Source of the DNA: Tetraselmis striata
Taxonomy: Eukaryota; Chlorophyta; Chlorodendrophyceae; Chlorodendrales; Chlorodendraceae
NCBI GenBank assembly: GCA_006384855.1
Contig: VCJN01001583.1
Location: 1 to 64,000, forward strand
Direction of reading: 5' to 3'
Length of the DNA stretch: 64,000 nt
Shown: piece by piece, positions 20,979 through 31,963 of the stretch
Position numbering within the stretch: the first letter of the stretch is position 1
Layout: each line of letters begins with the position of its first letter
Translations under genes and position numbers: made by a program
The notes under the pieces: generated by a model
Database searches by the model: none
What the model was told of the DNA's origin: nothing
Seen by the model: the letters and a program-made list of their open reading frames with translations, nothing else

Positions 20979-23900
20979 CTAGTGCTTGGGCTTGGGTTTG
21001 CGGCGCTTGATGCGCTCGCCGCCGCCCCCCTTGCGCGCCTTCTTGTGCGAGCTCCACCGCGTGGACTCCTCCTGCATCCGGGTGTACCGCTTCTTGCGGT
21101 ACTGCTTGATCTGCGCGGCGCGGGAGCGGCACAGATACCACAGAGCTCAGCAGTCAATCTGCGGGGTGAACCCGTACTTTGGGCGCCGCAAAGGGTCCAC
21201 CGTCGCAAGTACCGTATTATATCTCTCCGACAAAACACATCTTCATGGACAACTTTGACGGACTTACAACAAATATGATTAATTTCGGAATGTGCAAAGG
21301 CAATGACGCCATTCGCCACTGAGAACGCGGTGAGAAGGCGCCGGGGGGGGGGGGGGGGGGGGGCACGTACCTCTTGGTCCGCCAGCACTTGCTGCGTGAC
21401 GCTGCTGTTCCGCGCCTCCGCCCTTGTGAGGCTGCCCCCGTAGTAGTCGGCCGGCCCGTTGACCACCGTCCCCACCTGCCGCCAAGCGGCCACTCAGTCA
21501 TCGTCGGGGCCATGCCACCCCGCTCCACGCGGCCAAGCACACAAGCAGAGCCTGGCCAAGGCATCGCCATTACCCCCCCCCCCCCCCCCCCCCTCTCCCG
21601 GAGCCCTCACTACTTTGATGCGCTGAGAAGGGTGGTGATCCGGCAAGCTAACTAACTAGGGTTTGAGAGGCGCGGCAGCTACCGAAGGGTTTCATAACCT
21701 ACAAACTGCGGGACCAGTACAGGGAGGGGATTCCGAGGCTGAGCATCATTCTCGTATTATTTCCTCATTTCACTGCTGTTTTCAACGTATTTATTCCTCA
21801 TGTCAGACGTTTCAAACCCTAAGCAAACGACCGCATCCCGCGCCAAGCCTCGCAGCCCTACTCTTCCCGCCCTTTCTACCTGTTGTTCTGCTCCACCTGA
21901 TTTCGGCGGCAACACATCCTAACTAAAACTAGCGCGTTGGTGGCGAAAACTTGAAACGGCGGTGCCTAGCCGTGTTTTCCCACCCTTCTGGCGTAAGTTA
22001 GTAAAGGCAAAGGAGCGATCAATTTCACGCAGTCACAAACTCGCTACTTGAAATATATTTACTAATATGCCGTGTGTGTTGTGAAGCATAGTTAAGTCTG
22101 GTGGCTCGTCACATCATCTATGTATATACTGTACTGGCATATTATCACATATTAATAAGAGAAGTGGTCTCGTATGTACTACTGATAACGCGCCCAAAAA
22201 CAACCAATGTAACGCGTTTCAAGGTTTTTTTCGTATGTACCTGTACCATAACGGTACGTGGGGTGCTACACGTATAGACGTACTTAACCCTAAAGCCCTA
22301 AATCCGAAATCCTGGTAATTAACAAAACGCGCTACTGGTACGAGTACCCGGAAGGGTATGACGTAGGGTAATCGTTGATAATCATCGATTGGCTGAATAT
22401 AAAATTCGCAATTTTATCCTTTTACATCGGTATGCATTCCTGTAACTGTATCTAATTTGGAAAAATAACATGTCTTATTTTCATAATATATGGGCAATAC
22501 ACACTTTAAAAATGTCACTAGTGGTATCCGTTATCAATACGCAATACAACGAATATGTATCTGTCAGTTTTCTTTCAGAAAAGTCAAATTATCAACATTC
22601 TATTTACTCTTTTCTTTTCTGTTATAATTGCCCGACCTGTGTCCTAATTGACTGGTGAGTTGGTCGAGGCTATTGCGGCGGGCTTTAGGGTCTCAGGAGG
22701 TTTAGGGTTCACATGCTGGCGAGGGAGGCTCCACCTGGAAGTACGTGGGGAACTTGGAGGTATCAAAGCTCTTGTAGAAGCGCTTAGGGTCGTACGCGCC
22801 GCGCAGACGGATGAGGCGCAGCTCGCGCTTCATGTCCTCGTCGATCGTCTGCGACGGCAAGTCAAACCAGCCCTTCCCCTTGGTCTTGGGCGCCTGGACC
22901 AGGGACACATGAGAGGCGGAGCAGTGAGCGCCCCAGCCGCCATGTCGCGACAACGCAGCGTATAGGATTGGGGAAACTGGGTGTCCGCCGGAGGAACGTA
23001 AAGAAACCCACCCGGACCTTGAGCATCCCGACATATTTATTTATTGGCTAAATGTGTTTACCCAGACCTGCGGCAATGCTACCGCGGCCCAAGCGGAGTC
23101 GGAAGCCGCGAGCGGCACGGCCACTCAGTCCACTTGAAAGATTTGCCACAGCTGTCCGACTCGCCGCCAGTCTATTAAAATGCAAGTGCGGCAATTCGAA
23201 AAGAAAAGAAAAGAAGATATAACGTTTTAATAGTTTGACTTTTCTTGAAAGAATGCTGACGTACATCGTACTCGTAATGCGAATCGTTTTCGGAGAGCAC
23301 TAACTACATTGTTTGAGTTGTAATGCCCATTCAGTATTGATTGGTTAATAACGTTCGTTATATGCGATTTTCGGTTACGTAATGCGTATCTCATCGCGAT
23401 TGGATACAGTATTCCGATCCTGAAACTCGTGCAAGTACCAAAACGCGAGTAATAATATAATAAAAATCAGGATTATTGAATACCGGTACCCGTACCAGTA
23501 ATCACTAATCAGCAGTACGAGTACTCGTAATCATCAGCAGGTGCTATACGGGTGCCACCCAGAGACATGAAAAATGCGCGATGCATCACAATCACATTCA
23601 CGGTTGCCAGTCCTGTCCAGGGGGCGAAAATAAATATCACAATCACATAATCCATAGTACCTCGTCTAGATAATTTGTCACAATATGGAACTTCAGGAAT
23701 AAAAACATCATTAATGACAAGACGAGAATAAAAATAGGCTACACTACCCCATAATTGGAAAACGCTAGAGGGGTGATGAAACACGGCCAAGGGAAACGTT
23801 TTAAAATTGCCACTTACGCGATAGTATCATTAACGTGCGATTCCGCATCATTGTCCCTCCCCTGGCCCGCCCGCCAAGTCCCGCTGATCACAGTCCGTAC

Positions 23901-26316
23901 GTTCCTCGCACACACAGCATATTCGTTACACCGATGCCGCTATAACACATCAGCCGCAAAGAGGAAGCTTTCATGGTGCATTTCGGTGTTGCAGACGGCG
24001 CGGATGTACCTCATGCATTTGTCCAGTACACGAGTGATGGTGGTACGCCCGTAGTCCTGCGTATTCTGGCGGTGGGACCCCGTACGTGCACACCCCCCTG
24101 CAGCGCAACCCTAGTCGCTAATAACAGCCCACACTCGGAAACCCCTTTTGAATGTGTTGCGGTCCAGCCATCATATAGCTGTCAGGATCTTAATACACCT
24201 TTTGGCCCATCAAACCCTAAAAACACCCAAACCTTGACGAATATAAAGTGCATTATTTAAACTCTTAAACATATAAACCCTATAAACCCTAACTGTCACA
24301 GGCTTCAACCGCGTCCTTCCTGCGAGGTTCTCAAGGATCGGGCCCGTGCACCCCCCCTTTCCCCCCTCTCTCTTGCTTGATGCACCCCCCTTGCTTGCTT
24401 GAATCGCACCGGGTTTCGGCCAGCATGTGGAGCGCACGACGCATGCAAAGAGCCGAGGCAGGGGAAGCTGGGCCCGGGCCCCCACCTTGCGCGCCGCCTC
24501 CTGCGCCGCCTTGCGCGGGTCAAACGGCCCCGCATGCAGCTGGCGGGGCGGGGCGGGGCGGGCAGCGACCGTCAGCCATCGCTCTTTCCCAACAGGCCGA
24601 GAAGGGTGGGGGAGGGGCACGGCAGCAAGGCGGGCGAAAGGAGGGTGGGGTGTGGGGTGTTGGGGGCCGGTGGGGGGGCCGGTGGGGGGGGGCACCTCGT
24701 GGCCGTCCGGCAGGTGCGCCGCCTCCACCGCCCCGCCGCCCGCCTCGAGCGCTGTCAGGCCGTCGGGGAGGCTCGTCTGCGGCCTCCAGCGCAGCGCCTC
24801 CAGCGCGGCGGCATCCAAGCTGTCGCCGCTGCCTGAGACGAGCCGAGCCCCGGGGAGGGGAGGGTACGTGGAATCAGCGCGCAGGCTACCGTTGAGCAAT
24901 GCTACCTACTCCTTCATACGGAAGTGAGTGCAACCGCCGACGAGGCGCGGCCGGGACAGCTCCAAAGGGGGGGGGGGGGGCGGGGGGGTTAAATGGTGCT
25001 GTTCCGCAAACCCAGAGAGCGGTTGCGATGCTCGAGCTTGTCGCGATATTGATGACGCCCCGGCAACACCAGACATAGCTCCCAGGGCCCCTCCGGATTG
25101 ACAGAGCCGGTTCCCTAGGTGAAGCCGCCCGGAGCCTGGGGTGTTCCACCCCCCTTGTGACATGAGGGGTCCACGACACACTCTATAGCACTCCCGGGCC
25201 CGGCAGCGGGGCCGGCGTGGATGTCCTACGCATGGGGGGGGGCTCTACATCGGCTATTCATGGAGAGGTCCGGACATGGCACACTCAAAACCCACTGGGC
25301 CACTACTTGCGCCAGACACAAGTGCATTGTGACGGACTGGCTGGGGAAGGGGGAGGGGGGCTACCTTTCGCGGCAGCCTGCTTGAGGTGCTTCCCCATAC
25401 TGGCCGCCATCATTGCCGCAAGCTCATCATCCTCATCCTCATCCTCCTCCTCCTCCTCCTCCTCCTCCTCCTCCTCCTCCGCCTTCTCTCCGTCCTCCTC
25501 CTCCTCCTCGTCATCCTCTACCTCCCCCCCGGCGCTCTCAACATCCTCTTCCTCCTCCGACCCGCTGCTGCTAGCACACAGCGCCGTCTCCTGGTCGCCT
25601 GCAGCTAGAGCATCGGCCTCCACCTCCGCCTCTCCCCCTTCTGAATGCCCCTCAATGCCGTCCTGCTCCTCCTCCCCCTCCTCCTCCTCCTCCTCCTCCC
25701 CGTCTGACTGCCCCTCACTGCCACCACCCTCCTCCTCCTCCTCGCCATCATCCTCATCGCGCCCCTCCTCCACTGGGACCAGCGACCGTCCCCGGCGCCC
25801 AGGCGGCAGCCCCGCTGCCTGGGGAGCGTCGCTGCCACGCGCCGGTGCCTCCTCTGCCACTGGCTCAAGCAGCCCTACCTGCTGGCTCTGCAACCAGCCC
25901 CACAGACACACGCATGTCAGCATCCTCGTTCACTTCAGCCGGGACTCCGCAGCCAATGCGGTGCCGCTCGCTGGTGTAAGGCAATGCCACAGAACCACAC
26001 GGACGCCAGCCGCCAGCCGCCTCCTGCCACTAGCCACAGGCAGCTCGCGCGCGGAGAAAAAAATTACCGATTGTTGGGGAGGCTGCGGCAGATGGAAAGG
26101 GGGGCATACCGACAGGCGGCGGGACGAGCGGCGGGAGGGCGTGCTGTCGGTGTCGTCGTCCTGTGGCGGAACGGCGGCGGCAGCGGCGGTGGCGGCGGTC
26201 CTCCGCCGGGGGGGGCGGACACTGCTAGCGTCGTCCGAAACGCAGTGCGCGCTGCCGGCGGCGGCGGCCGCGGTGGAGCCTGACTGCAGCGAGGCGCTGC
26301 GGCGCGTGGAGACCAT
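20979..26316 (-). CDS. FCF2: Fcf2-family rRNA-processing protein
   Basis: Seven exons on the minus strand: 26316-26110, 25887-25365, 24832-24696, 24539-24486, 22893-22735, 21475-21371 and 21110-20979. All junctions are GT-AG and in phase, giving 438 aa. The start is MVSTRRSA with an in-frame TGA 24 nt upstream. Residues about 105-225 are a long Glu/Asp run. The Fcf2 domain covers about residues 310-405: KGKGWFDLPSQ, LRGAYDPKRFYKS, FPTYFQVGTVVNGPADYY, LTRAEAR, VLADQE, then IKQYRKKRYTRMQEESTRW. A Lys/Arg-rich tail (KKARK to RRKPKPKH) suits nucleolar targeting. Known Fcf2/TDIF2 proteins act in early pre-18S rRNA cleavage within the small-subunit processome. Introns are 156-1592 nt and several start with C tracts. 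The acidic exon 2 is longer than in yeast Fcf2. Confidence 0.93.
22490..22655 (+). repeat. Inverted repeat arm, FCF2 intron 5
   Basis: Reverse-complement of 23166-23330, about 70-75% alike by eye. Shared words include AGAAAAGTCAAA, CTTTTCTTTTCT and AATAGACTGG/AATTGACTGG. It lies in the intron downstream of FCF2 exon 5. Confidence 0.7.
23166..23330 (-). repeat. Inverted repeat arm, FCF2 intron 4
   Basis: Partner of 22490-22655. It lies in the intron upstream of exon 5 (22735-22893), so the two arms bracket that single exon. Confidence 0.7.
25430..25760. repeat. (TCC)n triplet tracts within FCF2 exon 2
   Basis: Interrupted TCC/CTC runs on the plus strand encode the poly-Glu stretches of FCF2 on the minus strand. 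Long plus-strand poly-Ser and poly-Leu ORFs here are shadows. Confidence 0.85.
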
Positions 26317-26675
26317 GCCTGCCAATGCGCTTGACGATCAGTGGTGCGCACGTGCCGAGCACCGCTGGCGCCGACTATCCGAGTCACTGTCGGCTATATC
26401 GCTTGATGATAGGCGTGCTCGGTCTGTCGTGAGAGTATCGTGTCGCGAAGGTCTCCTCTTGCTGAAATTGGATATCGCCTGGCTAATCGCCGTATTGGCG
26501 CTGCGGAGGGGTCCGTCCGGGCGTGGCGTTCCGGTGATGTGCTGGCGGCGCGGCGGCTTGTAGGGCTCGTACCCGTACAGGTGCGGGTACCGCGCCGCCT
26601 CTTCGTCTGCTCCCCGCGCCGCCTGCTGCACCTGCTGCTTTATGTTTATCCGTATCCGGGACATGCGTGGCAACA

Positions 26676-27090
26676 GTGACACCCAGTGAAACTCTGCGAC
26701 GGCCGTTCAGTTTTAAAAGGGTTAGACAGCGATCGAGTTACGGAGAGCCCTGTTGGCTCGGCGACGCTCCGTTATATATTAAACCCTGTATATAAATCAA
26801 GCAAGAACTAAAGCCAAAGCACTCCGCGATGCTATTTGAAGGCCAGTGATAAATTTTCCAATAACACTGTTGGATGGGAGTATAGCACTGCCATCGCAGA
26901 GACACTGGAAAGGTTTCACCGGTGCCAGTCCTGTCCCGGGGGCGGAAAATTAAATAAAAATGATACTGCCATGAAAGTACACTGGACTTACCATGAATCA
27001 AAGGTCTGCCCTACCCGTTTGCATGGGCGTCGGCCTTCGCCCATGCGACCGAATAGGGGGCCTTTGCGACTTTGCATCAAGGATTGGACC
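26676..27090 (+). mobile_element. MITE-like dispersed element, two-part copy
   Basis: The left part (26684-26775) has CAGTGAAACTCTGCGACGGC, then GCGACGCTCCGTTAT. The right part has an inverted GTTTCACCGGTGCCAGTCCT followed by CCCGGGGGCGGAAAAT (26915-26950), then GGTCTGCCCTACCCGTTTGC and GGGCGTCGGCC (27003-27035). The same left and right parts occur in this order at 44.54-44.78 kb. The inverted CCGGTGCCAGTCCTGTCCC against the left-end GGACAGGACTGGCACC of other copies suggests terminal inverted repeats. It lies 360 bp upstream of the FCF2 start and could affect its promoter. Confidence 0.6.
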
Positions 27091-27099
27091 AAACTTTGA

Positions 27100-27924
27100 T
27101 TCAACATATCAGCGTGCTACGTCGCGCCTAGTAAGCATGTAATCATAACATCATGATGCCCGCGGTTTTTACATGCGTCGCCTGCTGCCCATGCCGTCAC
27201 GATCGCCTTCCTCCGCTCTTGCATTACCCGCCCCTCAGGAAGCTTCTCGTCCTGGACCGGGGCGCGCTTCCGCAGTTTTCTCTCCGACTTCTTCCAGAGG
27301 GGGGGGGGCTTGGCTCCGAACTGGTTCGCCTGCTTCCAAAACTCGCAGATACGGGCGACGTCTGCGGCGTGCAACAGCGCTGAGATCCAACGCGGGTCCG
27401 ACTCCCACCGTCACTTCTACTCCCTGTGCGACACCTTCTTTACCTGCACATATTCACAGCGCAGTTTTTGGCCTAAAATTGGGACATTTTACCGTACGCG
27501 TGCAGGTGTACCACTGTAACACCCCCTTAGCATGCCCGTAGGTACCTTGCACATGCCTGATACTATCATACCTAGCCCGTACAGTGTGTACGGGACCCTG
27601 GGGGCCGTACGTGGTCGGCGGGTTGACCAGCGGCACGGCTGGGCGGCGGCGGTACGCGCTGGGCCATGGCGGCGGTGGTCGGTCGCTGGACCGGCGCATG
27701 CCGTGCATGCGCCAGGTGGTCCAGACACCGATACTACGTACGGCTCTCAATCCTACACGCCTCCCAACAGCAGCGCTATGGCCGTCAAGACTAAGAAGTA
27801 GCGAGCTGCATAACGACGCGAGCGCCGGTAGGCAGCGGAGAATGCGACTACCAATGCGGGCGGCGGGGCGGCAGCAACAACAGTGCCGACCCGCAGCCCG
27901 CGAGCCGCAGAGAATGCGCGTCGC
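27100..27924. other. Between FCF2 and the transposase relic: no firm gene
   Basis: A minus-strand open stretch at 27117-27374 is Lys/Arg-rich (WKKSERKLRKRAPVQDEKL) and might be a relic exon, but nothing joins to it. The rest is unassigned. Confidence 0.35.
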
Positions 27925-29886
27925 ATGATGATCCGCGCCAGCACGGAGTTGGGAAACTCGAGGTCTCAACTCAAACACTTGGTCAAGGGAGCAGTGGGTG
28001 CGGAGGAGGCAGAGCAGTATTGGCGGGCGGTGGTGGACAAACAGAAGGCCGTCGAGAAGGAGTTGCGGTCGCTGCTCGCAAAGGAGGCTAAACAGCGCGA
28101 GGAGGATGCGATCCTGCGCCGGAAAAAGGATAAGGCGATATCACGCCTCCGCGCCAAAGTGCGGCAGCTATACAACTGTCCCGAGCATGCCGACGATGCT
28201 AGTGGCGATGAGGTCAGCTCTAAGAGTGACTCTGGTGGTGAGGACGCGGCGGCATACCGGTCGGTGAGGGAACGGCCGAGCGGGCTGGTCTATAAACTGA
28301 GGGAGGCGCGCAACTACGCGACGATCCGGAAGCACATCGGCCGCAAGGTCGACATGCTAGACAACTGGCTCACAGAGATCGTTGGTGACGACGGCAGTTG
28401 GAAGGAGATGTACACAAAGACGGTCGTAGACAGTGACATTGACAGCGACAGCCAGGCAGCGGACGACTGCGGTGATGCTGGCACAGCGAAGAAGCAGAGA
28501 CAGCCGCCGCCGCCTCAGGAGTGGGGAGCAGATTGAGAAGGAAGAGGACCTAGTGGGGCAGCCAGCGAGAGTGAGGGCTGCGCACACACCCCGCTTCATC
28601 TTGGGCGCACTACTGGCGAGATACCCTGAGCTAGTCTCAGCCATCTTGCGCTCAAAACAATTCAAGAATGTTTTTAAAGAAGCAGAGGAACGAGCCTTGA
28701 TGTCTGTGCGAGCGTTGTGGTTGCACAATGGGTTGCAAATCTATACAGAGTTGCGGCTATCGTAAAATGGGTACCAGCGGCTTATCAATCTTGCGTCACA
28801 CGTTTGGGACCCGGACTTGGAGAAACTTTTTAGGCATGTGTTGCTTGTTGGGTCTCTCATGTGCAAGTTTCCATCTCTTGACATCATCTTGGGCCAGCAG
28901 AAGGATGAGCTGAACTTGGTGGGGTTGGAGACCTCAGACGACTTGATAACCTCCAACCTTCAATTGAGATTGGTGCTGCAGCAGCGCGTCCGCACCTTGT
29001 TGAAGGCAAAGGTCATCAAACCAGGGGACATACTGCGCATCCAAGTGATTGCTGATGCATCAGGAATTTTCACATCTACAAGGGCAAATGGAACAGTGGT
29101 TGTTGCGAAGGTATGCATGCCATGTCGGTGTTACATTATATACATGTGTTGCTGCATGCTGTTACATAGACATATGTGAGTGATAATGTGCATGCTATCA
29201 TTGCCACAGATTGTGTATGATGATGAATCAGTGGTGGGAGTGAAGGGGAAGGAGGGGCTGCTGGTAAACTCTGTGGAGAACAATCTGCCATGCGCATTCT
29301 TCCTGCGTGATGATTGCTACGAGGACGTCATGAAGAGCCTCCCTACCCTGCCTCAACAGATTGACACCCTGCTTGCTGAGGGGCTGATGGTAGACGGCAA
29401 GAAGCATGGAGTGGAGGTGTGCATGGGCGGCGACTTGAAGTTGCTCAACGGATGGCTGGGACTGTGTGGATTCTCATCCTTGTCTCCATGCATCTACTGC
29501 ATGGCACCCAAGGGCACTCTGCACAGATCCAAGGCAGCATGGGCGGCACATGGTGGGCTGCCACAGCGGTTCATCGAGCGGATGGCGGAGCTTGCGCACA
29601 AGGTGCTGGACTACACATATGATTGCCATGCAGCAGGTAATGTGTTCTTCCATCTGATGTGCGCTGCATGTGGGACTCATTATGTGATGGTCATATACTT
29701 ATGCATTATTGTTACACTGTAGAATGTGATGCCAAGATCGGTCCATCAAGCGCGCAGCCATCAGTAGATGGCTGGAGCACCAACAAGCGCCAAACGGAGC
29801 AGCAGAAGCACTATGGGCAGTGCAGGGGACGCCCTCCCTACATCTGCCTCCCCACAGTGACGTACTACTGTTTCTTCTCCGCCTGA
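27925..29886 (+). pseudogene. Decayed transposase-like gene
   Basis: Coding signal runs through several pieces. 27925-28536 encodes a charged coiled-coil (EKELRSLLAKEAKQREE) and an acidic linker; a one-base frame change near 28500-28530 leads into a second frame (RFILGALLARYPELVSAIL) that stops at TAA 28763-28765 but stays open to an intron at 29111-29209 (AAG/GTATGC...CACAG, phase 0). The next exon, 29210-29636, carries VEVCMGGDLKLLNGWLGLCG then SPCIYCMAPKG. A final exon, 29723-29886, joins in phase and ends in TGA. An Asp in IADASGIF and a second in MGGDLK, followed by a C-x2-C, resemble the core of large DDE-type cut-and-paste transposases with an inserted zinc knuckle. The family is not identified. 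One frameshift and one stop suggest a recent death, or errors in the assembly. Confidence 0.6.
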
Positions 29887-29889
29887 TGT

Positions 29890-30424
29890 TCCCATAACCC
29901 TTGCTGTCCTTGCCCGTCTGGCGGATGTGATGAAACCCGCCCAACAACTCCATCGCGCGATAAGCAGTGTGGAAGTTCCATCCGCGCACCTTGCAGCCCA
30001 CCCCCGGCTTCTCGCAACTGCCACGCTCGCAGTATCTGACCACGCGCAGCTCCCTGTCCCATGGGTCACTGCCCTTGCTTGCGTCGCTCTGTACGTGAGC
30101 CATCCAGGTGGTCAGCAGCCTGGGGGGGGGAAGCCGCGAAGCTTGACGCTCTTCGCCGCGTTGGAAATCTTGAAGTCGCGACCCATCTCCTCGAAGCAGG
30201 CGGCATGGAAGAGTGTCTCCCATTCGTCCTGCTCCACGAGGTCCACTGACGCTACCAGAGGGCCTAGCTAGGCAGTTGCTGCACGAGTGGTTGACCCAGC
30301 GGGTGGGCTGCGATCCGTACTCGTCGTTAAACTGCTCGGAAAGGCAAAATAAACATGGGCCCTCTTGCTGCAGCGCGGGGGCGGCTGCTGCCGCCATAGC
30401 CAACTGTAACAAAACAGCAACCAA
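29890..30424 (-). pseudogene. Decayed Cys-rich ORF, converging on the transposase relic
   Basis: The minus strand encodes GPCLFCLSEQFNDEYGSQPT and HSCSNC (a C-x2-C pair), then in another frame DEWETLFHAACFEEMGRDFK, then, after a C run at about 30122-30130, RVVRYCERGSCEKPGVGC, GWNFHTAYRAMELLGG and GKDSKGYGNIRR. The C run is where the frame changes: it is either a splice acceptor (CCCCAG/G) or an indel. Paired cysteines suggest zinc binding. It faces the transposase-like gene tail to tail and may be a second gene of the same element. No family recognised. Confidence 0.45.
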
Positions 30425-31140
30425 AGGGGTGGTCAGGCGAACGCCTATTTCTCTGTCGACACGACAAAAATCCCCAAACCCCCACGTAGCTAGCCAGGTT
30501 TGGTACTAAGGAAGGTGTTTCGAAAAAAACGGCCACCGCTTCGGAGGTCTAGATGGAGCCGTGTGCTTTACCAGCAGGTGCAGTTGGGTGGGTGAGTCGG
30601 CAAATAAAGGACGCGGATCACACCTGCAGCCGCCAACCGCTCGCCGTTCAGACGGCTGACGCCACCTGCGCACGACTGCTCGCACCCAGAGCCAAGTTTT
30701 AGGGTTGAGAGCGCACTCCTCCAGTCTGGTCACCAGTCGCGACCACACGGGGACGCACGGTCAGGGTGGTTGGTCATGGGTCGAGGCGTGAGTAGGTTCT
30801 GCCGTAACGCCGCAGGGGAGGCCGTATCCGTACTCGTTGTCCCGCGAGTACGCTATATTAAATTGTCCGCGCGTAGTATACGAGGATATGCTGTGTTGGG
30901 AAAAGGGCAATATTTGAGTCAAAATGAGCACATTCCTGGACTCAAAATTACCCCCCCCCTTAACCGAAATTTGTACCCCTTTTGGGGGGTGCGAATTTGA
31001 GTTACGCCTAATACTGTACGAATGTACTGTGAAACTGAGCTTTAACACATTCATGTTATTGCCAACACTGTACGAGGTACTATTCACCTAGCTAGTGAAA
31101 TAAACCTGCACTATGTACTACACATTTGTCCACCGCCCTT
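30425..31140. other. No gene seen
   Basis: Short ORFs only. Two small oligo-C/T and oligo-G patches are near 30950-30990. Confidence 0.4.
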
Positions 31141-31144
31141 TGAC

Positions 31145-31610
31145 GGGATGTGTCGCTACCCTTCCATGCTAACCGTTTTTGCCTCGAATGCTACTCCGCC
31201 ACTGTGCTTTTTGCCAGTGTCATCTGCCACTCACATGCATCCTCGCGCTTGTATTCTTCGAGGCATCTTCACGTTTCTCTGTGCACAAAAGCATGGCAGA
31301 TCGTCCTCGCAGAGCAAAACGCACCTTTGCCCACTTGCAAAGTCCTATGGCGGGGGCATCTGCAGCTGCACTTGGTTTTGAACCAACGAGGGCTCTCGAC
31401 ACAATGTTAGTGACCCCCATAGCGCAAGATTCTCCGCAGATGCACTTGCGTTCGGGCATCTGCAGCTGCACTTGGTTTTGAACCAACGAGGGCTCTCGAC
31501 ACAATGTTAGTGACCCCCATAGCGCAAGATTCTCCGCAGATGCACTTGCGTTCGGGCAGGAGGGCGTCCCAGGCGCCAATACCCACGACTCAGCCCATGA
31601 GGCCCCTACA
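31145..31610 (+). other. Short Arg-rich coding-like stretch with 100-bp duplication
   Basis: An open frame contains MADRPRRAKRTFAHLQSP and GFEPTRALDTMLVTPIAQ, then QMHLRSG, before being disrupted by the exact 100-bp duplication at 31354-31553; after the second copy it continues RRASQAPIPTTQP. It could be the N-terminal part of a transposon structural protein. No family recognised. Confidence 0.35.
31354..31553 (+). repeat. Perfect 100-bp tandem duplication
   Basis: The segment beginning GGGCATCTGCAGCTGCACTT starts at 31354 and again at 31454 with no difference seen. The 100-bp offset shifts the reading frame of the ORF it interrupts. Confidence 0.9.
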
Positions 31611-31784
31611 GCCGAGCGGTGGGCAATGTGACAGTTATAATGAATTGCAACCTGTCATGCGCTATCTTTGGCATAATACAGTACGAGAGCCGGTACCACT
31701 GAATGATGTACATTCTACGGGTACTAGAGTACGAGTGCGCGCATGTCACGCGCACGAGTACTCGTATATCGGCCTGCTGTATTC

Positions 31785-31963
31785 TATGGTCATATGTAGT
31801 CATCTAGAGGTTTACAGTACTTAGGAATGTTGTACTGCGCACGATCCCCGCGGTCGGCGCACGGACTGGGGCCTGCCGGCCCGCACCAGCACCACTACCT
31901 GAGGGATCCACCCTCGGGCACCGGCACTCTCTGCTTTGCGCTCGCCTCAACCGGCTCGCGCAC
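31785..31963 (+). repeat. 179-bp repeat R, first copy
   Basis: Nearly identical to 33335-33513 (a handful of mismatches). It starts near ATGGTCA-ATGTAGTCATC and ends at CCTCAACCGGCTCGCGCAC. The two copies bracket the ORF at 31.96-33.35 kb. Confidence 0.9.

Noticed and set aside
25217..26563. 448-codon plus-strand ORF rich in Ser/Pro
   Set aside because: It is the antisense shadow of FCF2 exons 1 and 2, produced by the TCC triplet tract.
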